Position numbers and translations under genes: made by a program. 64,000 bases of DNA. It comes from Bog-105 sp965277855. GTDB taxonomy: Bacteria > Acidobacteriota > Terriglobia > Bryobacterales > Bryobacteraceae. Shown piece by piece: positions 1 through 7,987 of this stretch (positions are counted from its first letter, which is position 1; every line of letters starts with the position of its first letter). The DNA lies in contig OZ255847.1 in the NCBI GenBank assembly GCA_965277855.1, forward strand, positions 3,596,001-3,660,000, in the 5' to 3' direction. Below the pieces are notes generated by a model, which was not told where the DNA came from, did not search any database, and worked only from the letters and a program-made list of their open reading frames with translations.

Positions 1-978
1 TATCAAGTCAGGGGAGCGGACGGACGGACGCGCAGCGCCGATATCGGCGATGTGGTGAAACAAGGAACGACCCTCGCCCGGGTCCGCACGCAGGATTACC
101 AGTTCCAGGTCTCGCAGGTGCAGGGGCAAGTGCAGCAGGCCCGCGATTCCGAGCAGACCGCGGCCGCGCAACTGGCCCAGGCGCAAGCTTCGGCAGCCAA
201 AGCCGAGCAGGACTTCGAACGCGCCGATGCACTCTACAAAAAGACCTCGCTCACCAAATCCGATTACGATGCAGCTAAAGCGAACCGCGATGCCACCCGC
301 GCCCAAGTTGAAGCAGCAAGTTCTCAGCAGCAGGCAGGAGCAGGAGCGCTTCACAGTTCGCAAGCAATGTTGGGCAGCGCCAACCTCGGTCTACACGACA
401 CCTCGCTCACCGCTCCCTTTTCCGGTGTCGTCATTCAACGATCGATTGAACTTGGCTCGCTGGCCGGTCCGAGCCTAGTCGCATTCGTACTGGCCGACGT
501 CTCGTCCGTCAAAGCGACATTCGGCGTTTCCGACATCGCTGTCTCCCGCTTGAAAAAAGGCGAGAAGCTGGTCACCTACTCGGAAGCCTTTCCCAACAAG
601 CAATTCCAGGGCTTCGTCAGCGCCGTCGCGGCGGTCGCCGATTCGAGTACGCGCTCCTTCCAGGTCGAAGTAACCATTCCCAACCGAAACGGCCTTCTCA
701 AACCCGGCATGATCGCCTCGCTCGATGCGGGCAACTCACCCGCCGCTGCACGACCCCTCACCGTCGTTCCGCTCAACGCGATCGTGAGCGCGGGAAGCGA
801 ATCGAGTCAATTTGCAGTGATGGCGGTTATAAGTGGAGTAGCTCACCGCACGCCAGTTACTCTCGGTTCGACTTATAGAGACCGCATCGCTGTCACGGGC
901 ATCGACGCCGGGCAAAAGATTGTCAGCTCGGGCGCAAGTTTCATTTCCGATGGCGAATCCGTCACGGTGATTCCATGA
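1..978 (+). CDS. RND efflux periplasmic adaptor (HlyD/MFP family), 5' end outside window
   Basis: This is the membrane-fusion subunit that bridges an inner-membrane RND pump to an outer-membrane channel. The reading frame is open from base 1: an in-frame GTG lies at 52, but the codons before it already encode the typical lipoyl-domain start (D-I-G-D-V-V-K-Q-G-T), so the true start is upstream of the window. In order one sees a biotinyl-lipoyl-like strand, a long Gln/Ala-rich coiled-coil hairpin, the returning lipoyl half (L-T-A-P-F-S-G-V-V), a beta-barrel domain and a membrane-proximal domain ending at the TGA at 976-978. The stop overlaps the start of the permease gene by four bases (ATGA), so the two are translationally coupled. 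The substrate cannot be told from sequence. Confidence 0.93.
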   Translation, partial: YQVRGADGRTRSADIGDVVKQGTTLARVRTQDYQFQVSQVQGQVQQARDSEQTAAAQLAQAQASAAKAEQDFERADALYKKTSLTKSDYDAAKANRDATRAQVEAASSQQQAGAGALHSSQAMLGSANLGLHDTSLTAPFSGVVIQRSIELGSLAGPSLVAFVLADVSSVKATFGVSDIAVSRLKKGEKLVTYSEAFPNKQFQGFVSAVAAVADSSTRSFQVEVTIPNRNGLLKPGMIASLDAGNSPAAARPLTVVPLNAIVSAGSESSQFAVMAVISGVAHRTPVTLGSTYRDRIAVTGIDAGQKIVSSGASFISDGESVTVIP

Positions 979-3900
979 GCGACCTGCATCATCGCTCCGA
1001 CGCCGAAATCATCAGCCGCACTCACAACACCGCCCGCTTCTTTGTCGAAAATCCCCAAATTGCCTGGGTGCTCTTGATCGGCACAGTGGCCTGGGGTCTC
1101 TACGGCTATCTCCACATGCCGCAGCGCAAAGACCCGGACATTCCCGCGCGCCAGGCCATGGTGATTACAAACTGGCCGGGCGCGAGCGCCGGAAAAGTAG
1201 AAGAACTCGTCACCCGCACCATCGAACAGACGCTCGCTTCGAACTCGAATATCGCCCGTATCGAATCTACGTCGCGGGCCAACGTCTCCTACGTCACCCT
1301 GACGCTCTCCGACAAGTTATCCGATACCGGCCAAACACTCGACGACATCGGCGGACGCCTCGCCGCCATCAACACTCTCCCGCAGGGCGCCGGACCTATC
1401 AATTTCCAGCGCGATTTTGGCGACACCGCGACTCTGTTGCTCACCGTGGCCAGTCCCAAGGCCGATCCCAATGAACTCAACCTGCGTGCGCTATCCATCC
1501 GACGCCAGATTGAAGCGGTTCGTCCCGCCGGCGCCGCCCATCGCGCCTCACTCGTTATCTGCCTTCCGATCAACGTCGACAAACGTCTCATCCTCTTAGC
1601 CGTTCCCCGTTTCGAAGAATATCTGCAGCAACAGCAAGCCGCCTCTGACGTACGTGTCCTCAATGGCCCGGGCTTTGTCGGAATCGATTTCGCAAGCTCC
1701 TGGAGCGATCCGGCACTCCTCGCCGCCCTCGAACGCTTCCGTTCTGAAAATTACGGCGACAACCTCATTCACCCCGATGCCTGGAAGCCTTTTATTGTCC
1801 GTGATCCTGCCGAAATCCTGCCAAAACTGCGCCAGGTGGCGGGCGAAAAATACAGCTATCGGGAACTGGACAATTTCACCGACGAGATGGCAAAAACGCT
1901 GCTCACAACGGCCAGGACGGCCGACGGGCCGCCGCTTGTCTCGAAGGTCACTCGCACCGGTGTTCTCAACGAAAAAATTTATCTTCTTTATTCACAAGAA
2001 AGGCTCGCGTCCTACGGTCTCAAACCTTCGAACTTGCAAAACATCTTGAACGCTCGCAATATTACCGCGCCCGGCGGCCAACTCACCGTGGGCAGCAAGA
2101 GCGTTGTTCTAAATCCTTCCGGCGAATTTCAAAACGAGGATGAGATTGGCAATGTCATCATCGGCGTCACCTCGTATGGCGCGCCCATTTACCTGCGCAA
2201 CGTGGTCGATACCGTGCGCGCCTATGACGATCCCCCACAGTTTCTTAACTATTACTCCTGGCGCGACAGCCAGGGCGACTGGCAGCGCACGCGCGCCATC
2301 AGCATCAGTGTCCAGATGGGGAAAGGCGAAAAGGTGGGGCACTTCGCTGCCTCGGTCGATAAGACGCTCGCCGCTATGCAGGCCCGGATCCCGCGCGATC
2401 TCATCGTCGCCCGCGCCAGCAACCAGGCCGATCAGGTCGCCGAAAATATCAAGTTGTTCATGACCAGCCTATATGAGGCAATCGTGCTGGTTGTGATCGT
2501 TTCCCTTATCGGCTTTTGGGAATGGCGCTCGGCTCTGCTCATGGCGCTCGCCATTCCCATCACCCTGCTCATGACGTTCGGCATGATGGACATCATCGGC
2601 ATCGACCTGCAGCAGGTCTCCATCGCAACCTTGATCATTGCGCTCGGCTTGCTGGTCGACGATCCGGTCGTGGCCGGTGATGCCATCCGGCGCGACCTCG
2701 CTATCGGCCATCCTCCCCGCATCGCCGCTTGGCTCGGCCCGACCAAACTCGCCACCGCCATCATGTACGCCACCGTCACCAACATCGTGGCCTACCTGCC
2801 GTTTCTCCTGCTCACCGGCGATACCGGCAAATTTCTCTTCTCGCTCCCCATCGTGATTTCCTGCGCCCTCATCGCCTCCCGACTGGTATCCATGACGTTC
2901 ATCCCGCTGCTCGGCTACTATCTGCTGCGCCCGCGACCCGAACTAACGATTGAGCAGCGGCGTACGCGCGGGTTCGGCGCAGCGTATTACCGCGTCGGGC
3001 AGTCAGCGATCCGGCATCGCTACCTGGCGCTCCTGCTCTCTTTCCTCGTGCTGGGAGTTGGCTTCTGGATCGGCTCAAGCCTGAAACTGCAATTCTTCCC
3101 GAAGGACCTTTCGCATCTCGCCTTCGTCAACATCTACCTGCCCGAAGACGCCCCGCTTAGCCTCAGCAACTCCACCGCTGCCAAGGTCGAACGCATTGTC
3201 GAGCAGGTAGCAGGCGAGCAGCATCGCCCGCTTTCGTCGCTCGATACCTTTATCGGCGGCGGCGCTCCCCGCTTCTGGTACTCTCTCGCCCCTGAACCGC
3301 GTCACGCCAATTACGCGCAAGTGGTCCTGGCATTGCGCGATGAACACGATACCGCGCCCCTCCTGCCCGCTCTCCAGTCACGCCTCTCCGGCGAGATTAG
3401 CGGCGCTCGTCTGGATGTCCGCCAACTCGAAACCGGGTCCGCCGTCGGCTTACCCATCCAAATCCGCATTTCAGGAGATAACATCAACGCGCTCCGCGCC
3501 ACCGCCGACCGTATAAAAAACATTCTCACCGCCAATCCCAAGGCAGCTAGGGTACGCGACGATTGGGGTGAAAGCCGCTTTGCTCTTGAGCTCAAAATCG
3601 ATCCCGATCGCGCTAACCTCGCCGGCATCACCAATCTCGATGTGGCTCATGCCTCGGCAGGCGGAATCAATGGCGACCAGCTCACCGTCTTGCGCGAAGG
3701 AGACAAGCAAATTCCGGTCGTCTCCCGCCTCCGTCCCAACGAACGCGCCCAACTCGACGAAATTCAGAACCTTTACGTCTACGCCAGTTCCGGCACTCAG
3801 AAAGTGCCGCTCGGCCAGGTGTCTCGCATCGATTACAGCCTGCAGGACGAAGTCATTCGACGCCGCAATCAGTTCCGCACCATCACCGTTTCCGCATCCC

Positions 3901-4580
3901 CGCAGGACGGCATACTCGCCTCCGAGATCATGCAACAGGCTCAACCGGCGCTCTCCGCGCTGGCCGCCCACTTGCCTCCCGGCTATCGTTTGGAGATTGG
4001 CGGCGAAAAGGAAAAGCAGCAGGATGGCTTCGTTCAATTAGGAATTGTGCTTTTGATCTCGTCCGCCGCCATCTTTCTCGCGCTGGCCTTCCAATTCAAG
4101 AGCGCCATCAAGCCCTTCATCGTCTTCGCGGCCGTGCCCTATGGCGCTGTCGGCGCGCTGCTCGCGTTGTGGATTATGGGTTCGCCCTTCGGCTTCATGG
4201 CGTTTCTCGGCGTCGTCAGCCTGGTCGGAGTCATCGTCAGCCACATCATCGTTCTCTTTGACTTCATTGAGGAGATGCATGCCCGTGGCGAACCCTTCGA
4301 ACAAGCCGTGCTCGATGCCGGCATCATGCGCCTTCGCCCGGTTCTCATCACCGTCGGCGCAACCGTGATCGCCCTCTTTCCGCTCGCCATTCATGGCGGA
4401 CCGCTCTGGGAACCGATGTGTTACGCCCAGATCGGCGGCTTAACCGCGGCCACCTTTATCACCCTGCTGCTCGTGCCCGTCATCTACTCCATCTGCGTGC
4501 TCGACCTAAAACTCGTGAAATGGGATGCTGCAATCACACCAGCAAATTCAGTTTCCGAGATGGCTGGGGCAACACTCTAA
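975..4580 (+). CDS. RND efflux transporter permease subunit (AcrB/MdtB-like)
   Basis: This is an inner-membrane proton-driven pump of 1201 residues, slightly longer than the usual 1030-1070. The first transmembrane helix (A-W-V-L-L-I-G-T-V-A) is followed by the periplasmic porter domain, a helix block with the TM4 signature L-L-V-D-D (about residues 557-561), a second porter domain and a second helix block. The two acidic TM4 residues of the proton relay are present. In TM10 the segment aligning with AcrB K940-N941 reads V-S-H-I-I-V-L-F-D, so the relay lysine seems replaced by Ser; the M-R-L-R-P motif with the relay-region arginine is kept. Extra length lies in the first porter domain (about residues 170-300). 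It forms an operon with the upstream adaptor. Drug efflux is likely by family, but no substrate is assignable. Confidence 0.93.
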   Translation: MSDLHHRSDAEIISRTHNTARFFVENPQIAWVLLIGTVAWGLYGYLHMPQRKDPDIPARQAMVITNWPGASAGKVEELVTRTIEQTLASNSNIARIESTSRANVSYVTLTLSDKLSDTGQTLDDIGGRLAAINTLPQGAGPINFQRDFGDTATLLLTVASPKADPNELNLRALSIRRQIEAVRPAGAAHRASLVICLPINVDKRLILLAVPRFEEYLQQQQAASDVRVLNGPGFVGIDFASSWSDPALLAALERFRSENYGDNLIHPDAWKPFIVRDPAEILPKLRQVAGEKYSYRELDNFTDEMAKTLLTTARTADGPPLVSKVTRTGVLNEKIYLLYSQERLASYGLKPSNLQNILNARNITAPGGQLTVGSKSVVLNPSGEFQNEDEIGNVIIGVTSYGAPIYLRNVVDTVRAYDDPPQFLNYYSWRDSQGDWQRTRAISISVQMGKGEKVGHFAASVDKTLAAMQARIPRDLIVARASNQADQVAENIKLFMTSLYEAIVLVVIVSLIGFWEWRSALLMALAIPITLLMTFGMMDIIGIDLQQVSIATLIIALGLLVDDPVVAGDAIRRDLAIGHPPRIAAWLGPTKLATAIMYATVTNIVAYLPFLLLTGDTGKFLFSLPIVISCALIASRLVSMTFIPLLGYYLLRPRPELTIEQRRTRGFGAAYYRVGQSAIRHRYLALLLSFLVLGVGFWIGSSLKLQFFPKDLSHLAFVNIYLPEDAPLSLSNSTAAKVERIVEQVAGEQHRPLSSLDTFIGGGAPRFWYSLAPEPRHANYAQVVLALRDEHDTAPLLPALQSRLSGEISGARLDVRQLETGSAVGLPIQIRISGDNINALRATADRIKNILTANPKAARVRDDWGESRFALELKIDPDRANLAGITNLDVAHASAGGINGDQLTVLREGDKQIPVVSRLRPNERAQLDEIQNLYVYASSGTQKVPLGQVSRIDYSLQDEVIRRRNQFRTITVSASPQDGILASEIMQQAQPALSALAAHLPPGYRLEIGGEKEKQQDGFVQLGIVLLISSAAIFLALAFQFKSAIKPFIVFAAVPYGAVGALLALWIMGSPFGFMAFLGVVSLVGVIVSHIIVLFDFIEEMHARGEPFEQAVLDAGIMRLRPVLITVGATVIALFPLAIHGGPLWEPMCYAQIGGLTAATFITLLLVPVIYSICVLDLKLVKWDAAITPANSVSEMAGATL

Positions 4581-4599
4581 ACCCGCGCCGATCGCGGCT

Positions 4600-4818
4600 T
4601 CAACCCGCCTCTCGCTCGTCGGCCCCTTCACCAAAATGCCCGTTCACCCGCGCAGCCTGTACATCCGATTTAAACACCGGCATGTCACAGGCGCAGCAAT
4701 CGCTGCAGCGGTGGCACCGGTCGCACAGATGATTGCCGCACGCGTCCTTCGTGCAGTAAACGCAAATATCCCGTGAGGCTTCACCACAGATCGAACAGCT
4801 AAAGTTACTTACTTCCAT
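4600..4818 (-). CDS. small cysteine-rich putative zinc-binding protein (72 aa)
   Basis: I do not recognise the family by name. The first 45 residues hold ten cysteines and two histidines arranged as C-S-I-C, C-V-Y-C, then a C-x4-H-x-C-D-R-C-H-R-C run and a closing C-C-x-C, which looks like a compact treble-clef or B-box-like zinc fold; the remaining tail is plain and acidic. It begins 3 bases after the end of the upstream gene on the same strand and is the last member of a four-gene minus-strand string with CRTAC1, FecR-domain and secreted proteins, which supports a real gene. There is no signal peptide, so it should be cytoplasmic, unlike its neighbours. Its 3' end faces the end of the RND permease gene. 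Confidence 0.7.
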   Translation of the reverse strand: MEVSNFSCSICGEASRDICVYCTKDACGNHLCDRCHRCSDCCACDMPVFKSDVQAARVNGHFGEGADEREAG

Positions 4819-4821
4819 CCT

Positions 4822-5382
4822 CTACTTATGAACTTTCTTAGAAGCAGGCGTCGATTCCCTGCTGATGATACCGCGACAACGCTGCGCTTCCCCATCGGCA
4901 ATTTTATAGTTCTCTTCGATATTTGTCGCTAAGTCTCGAATATAGTCCCGAAAGCGCTCCCGGTTATTGAAGTTGCGCGCAATTAGCTGGCTGAAACGGT
5001 CTGCCGTCGCCCGGTCCGCGTAGCTCCTCACCCCTTGCTCCAACGCGCGCGTGGTCACGTCCAGCGCTTCCAGTCGGAAATAGTCATCGAGCGACAAGGC
5101 CAGCGAATCGGTCTTTTGCATCAACTGCGCCGTTGTAACGGAAACATCCTTCAACTGTTGTTCCGCTGTCTGCCACTGCAAAATGTAAGTTGTCGGCGCG
5201 CCCTTTTGATTGCTCCACTGCTGCGGCTTCAGCCCGTCGACGACTGTCTTCAACTCGCTCGTATCCTTAGTTACGTTCTGTAGGATCGTTCGGACATCCC
5301 AGGAGTTTTCCACGCCCGCCGTTTGCTGTTTAGCCCATCCGCTCACTGCCGCGAAAATCAAAAAATAAGGCAAGCACTTCAT
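4822..5382 (-). CDS. secreted protein of unknown function (186 aa)
   Basis: An N-terminal signal peptide (M-K-C-L-P-Y-F-L-I-F-A-A-V-S-G-W-A) is followed by a largely alpha-helical, hydrophilic chain rich in Gln, Asp and Arg with no transmembrane segment. One region (residues about 50-110) has the heptad-like character of a helical bundle. I do not recognise a family. It starts one base after the stop codon of the FecR-domain gene and ends 3 bases before the Cys-rich gene, so it is surely cotranscribed with them. A periplasmic or outer-surface role alongside the FecR-domain protein is inference from context only. Confidence 0.8.
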   Translation of the reverse strand: MKCLPYFLIFAAVSGWAKQQTAGVENSWDVRTILQNVTKDTSELKTVVDGLKPQQWSNQKGAPTTYILQWQTAEQQLKDVSVTTAQLMQKTDSLALSLDDYFRLEALDVTTRALEQGVRSYADRATADRFSQLIARNFNNRERFRDYIRDLATNIEENYKIADGEAQRCRGIISRESTPASKKVHK

Positions 5383-6126
5383 CTACGGACCGGGCGCAAA
5401 CTCCTGCACGGGCAGCATGCGCGCCACCACTTTCTCCCCTTCAATCACGTCTCCATTGTGCGTTCCCGAATGGCCGGGTGTTACAGCAATCCACAGATCC
5501 CGGAACGGCTTCACCGTATAGCGGTAGAGCGACCCGCGATCCACCCGCCGCGAAATCGGCTCATCCGGCCGCACCAGAATCGCATCCAGCGCCCGCACCA
5601 CCGTTGGGTCGGACTTCGGCAGTCTCGTGTGCTGCACGCGTATCTCGCCTTCCAGTACATCGATGCGCAGCGTATTATCCTGATCGATCGCTAAAGCTAG
5701 CGTCGCCGGCTGCACCGCTGTAATCACCGCGGTCGGCGTAAATATCCGTTGCTGTGGCTGGCTCATCGATGGTTGCAAATGCACTCGCACTCGCCCGCTC
5801 ATTACATCCAGCAGATCACCTGCCCGGGCTGTGTTCTGACGGAAGACGATGCGCGAATTACTGAACAAAACAAAATTCGATCCGCCGCTTACCGTGAAGC
5901 GTGCGTAGCCATCGCTCCCCGTGGTAATCACCTGCCGGACCGGCACCTGTTCCCCTGCACTGACCGCCCACGGCTGCCGGTCTCGCTCGCGCGAAACTTT
6001 ACCCGTTACCGCTACCGCATGTGCTTCGTAAGGTTGCATGGCGTAAGTGTCCACTGGAGAATCCTGCGCACACGAGGCCCCGAGCAGAGTGGGACTCAAC
6101 AAGAGAGCCAAATAAACCGTGCGCAT
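5383..6126 (-). CDS. FecR-domain secreted protein
   Basis: The 247-residue chain begins with a signal peptide (M-R-T-V-Y-L-A-L-L-L-S-P-T-L-L-G-A) and contains a FecR fold of about 100 residues: R-E-R-D-R-Q-P-W-A-V-S, then I-T-T-G-S-D-G-Y-A-R-F, then the F-R-Q-N and L-L-D-V-M-S-G-R-V-R-V strands. Unlike classical FecR anti-sigma regulators it has no N-terminal sigma-binding segment and no transmembrane helix, and no sigma-factor gene is adjacent. Acidobacteria carry many such secreted FecR-domain proteins of unknown role. It lies 45 bases downstream of the CRTAC1 gene and directly abuts the next gene, suggesting an operon of secreted proteins. Confidence 0.85.
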   Translation of the reverse strand: MRTVYLALLLSPTLLGASCAQDSPVDTYAMQPYEAHAVAVTGKVSRERDRQPWAVSAGEQVPVRQVITTGSDGYARFTVSGGSNFVLFSNSRIVFRQNTARAGDLLDVMSGRVRVHLQPSMSQPQQRIFTPTAVITAVQPATLALAIDQDNTLRIDVLEGEIRVQHTRLPKSDPTVVRALDAILVRPDEPISRRVDRGSLYRYTVKPFRDLWIAVTPGHSGTHNGDVIEGEKVVARMLPVQEFAPGP

Positions 6127-6171
6127 TCGACGCCGTCCGCCTGACCAGCCTTCTCATTCTCGCAGACTTAT

Positions 6172-7938
6172 TCACTTTCCGCTTTTCGCGAACACATCGC
6201 TTTTCACAATCCCGCCGCCTTCACGCACGGTATGCAATCGGTTCACGGCCACGTTTACCAGTTTCTCCGTCGCGCCGTTCGGCCAGCGCACATCAAGATC
6301 TACTTTGTCCGCCGCGCCTAATCCAAAATGCAGGCGCAGATCGTTCGCCGAATAGTAACTCGCCTGGCTCAATACTTCCTGCACCTGCACCTTCCCGCCA
6401 TAATGCGCCGTCACGCGGGCCCCGATCGCGCTCCGGTTCGATTTCGTGCCTACCAGCTTCACCTTTACCCAGCGGCTATCACCCTTTACATCGTTCCGTA
6501 ACAACGACGGCGGCTCGTTCAAGTTCATGATCAGCACATCCATGTCGCCGTCATTATCGAAATCGCCGAAAGCACATCCGCGGCTGGCATGCGGCGCTCC
6601 GATCCCCGGGCCCGCCTGATCGAGCAATTCTTCAAATTTGCCATTCCGCAAATTACGAAATACAATCCGCGGACTCTTGAACGGATAATTCGGCAGCTGC
6701 TTTTCGATCTCCGGGTATACGCTGCCCGTCACCCAAAACAGGTCTGGATAGCCGTCGTTGTCCAGATCGAACATGCCCGCGCCCCAGCTGATAAAGCGCG
6801 TCTCCACGCCCAGCCCCGACGCATTCGTCACATCTTCAAAATTTCCCTTGCCGTCGTTCCGGTACAGCACCGCCGTATCGTCCGCAAAGTGCGTTTTCAA
6901 AATGTCCAGATTGCCGTCAAGATTGAAATCGCCAATCCCCAGGCCCATCCCGGCCTGCTCCATGCCGTCCTCATTCAGCGCCACGCCCGTCTCGAGACCC
7001 ACATCGGTAAACGTACCGTCGTGGTTATTCTTGAACAGGAAGCTCGGCGTCGAATCGCAAGCCACGTAAATATCCGGCCATCCGTCGTTATCGAAGTCCG
7101 CCGCCGCCACCGTCATGCAGTAGCTGCCTCTAGCTTTCGAGATGCCCGACTTTTCGCTCACGTCGGTAAAAGTGCCATCACCGTTGTTGTGATACAGCAG
7201 CATGTCCCCGGGAGGCAAGCCGCGCGGTCCACAGTTCACCGGAATGCCCTTCCAGTTACAAAAACTGCTTTCCCCGGGCTTCGGGATCTTCGTCGGATCG
7301 AACTGCAGATAATTCGCTACGACAATATCGAGACGCCCGTTGCGATCGTAGTCGACAAAGCTGCACCCGGACCCCCACTTCGTTCCCGCATGCAGCAAAC
7401 CGGCTTTCTCGGTGACGTCGGTAAACGTGCCATCGCCATTGTTGCGATACAACAAATTCTGCCCGTAATAAGTCACGAACAAATCTTCAAACCCATCATT
7501 GTTGTAATCGCCCACCGCAACGGCTGACGCCCAACCCACTTTCGTCAAGCCCGATTTTTCGGTGACATCGCTAAAGGTGCCGTCCCGGTTATTCTTGTAA
7601 AGCCGGTTAGTCGTGCCGGCCGGCGGCCCTTCGAAGCGCGTCCCGCTCAGTGTGAAAATATCCAGCCAGCCATCGTTGTCGAAATCGATAAACGCGCACC
7701 CGCAGCCGGTCGTCTCGACAATATAAGTCTTCTTATCTTCCGGCCCGTAGATCAGCGGAGCATGCAACCCCGCCTCGGCCGCCACATCGGTGAAACAAGC
7801 GTTGAACGGTATCCCAGACGCCTTGCCGCGCGGCTGCGCTTTTACCGCACGCGTGGAAACGCCCTGCCCGAATGCGCCCAAAACAGGCGCACCGAGCAAC
7901 CCCATCATCGCGCGCCGGCTGATGCTGCTTTCGTTCAA
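6172..7938 (-). CDS. CRTAC1 family protein (FG-GAP/VCBS repeats plus ASPIC/UnbV domain)
   Basis: This is a 588-residue exported protein. The N-terminus carries a twin-arginine-like signal (S-R-R-A-M-M-G-L-L-G-A). The body is a beta-propeller of repeated F-x-D-x-D-N-D-G-x-x-D-I/L and Y-x-N-N-x-D-G-T-F-x-D-V-T units, each with a calcium-binding Asp loop, and the last 70 residues match the ASPIC/UnbV domain (S-A-I-G-A-R-V, then H-F-G-L-G then R-W-P-N-G). Such proteins are abundant in Acidobacteria and Planctomycetes and are thought to act at the cell surface, with no defined activity. It heads a minus-strand string with FecR-domain, secreted and Cys-rich proteins, and is divergent from the permease-phosphatase fusion. 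A paralogue lies at 56404-58227. Confidence 0.92.
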   Translation of the reverse strand: MNESSISRRAMMGLLGAPVLGAFGQGVSTRAVKAQPRGKASGIPFNACFTDVAAEAGLHAPLIYGPEDKKTYIVETTGCGCAFIDFDNDGWLDIFTLSGTRFEGPPAGTTNRLYKNNRDGTFSDVTEKSGLTKVGWASAVAVGDYNNDGFEDLFVTYYGQNLLYRNNGDGTFTDVTEKAGLLHAGTKWGSGCSFVDYDRNGRLDIVVANYLQFDPTKIPKPGESSFCNWKGIPVNCGPRGLPPGDMLLYHNNGDGTFTDVSEKSGISKARGSYCMTVAAADFDNDGWPDIYVACDSTPSFLFKNNHDGTFTDVGLETGVALNEDGMEQAGMGLGIGDFNLDGNLDILKTHFADDTAVLYRNDGKGNFEDVTNASGLGVETRFISWGAGMFDLDNDGYPDLFWVTGSVYPEIEKQLPNYPFKSPRIVFRNLRNGKFEELLDQAGPGIGAPHASRGCAFGDFDNDGDMDVLIMNLNEPPSLLRNDVKGDSRWVKVKLVGTKSNRSAIGARVTAHYGGKVQVQEVLSQASYYSANDLRLHFGLGAADKVDLDVRWPNGATEKLVNVAVNRLHTVREGGGIVKSDVFAKSGK

Positions 7939-7987
7939 ACCTGCAGTGTATCAGCGGCCAACCGCATCAATGTAAGATGCGACATAC

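Noticed and set aside
1289..1663. Antisense frames inside the RND permease
   Set aside because: All are Arg/Ser/Ala-rich shadows of the high-GC sense gene.
6589..7527. Long plus-strand open frame opposite the CRTAC1 gene (312 codons)
   Set aside because: It is antisense to repeated FG-GAP codons of a well-supported protein; shadow frames of similar kind occur opposite the second CRTAC1 gene.
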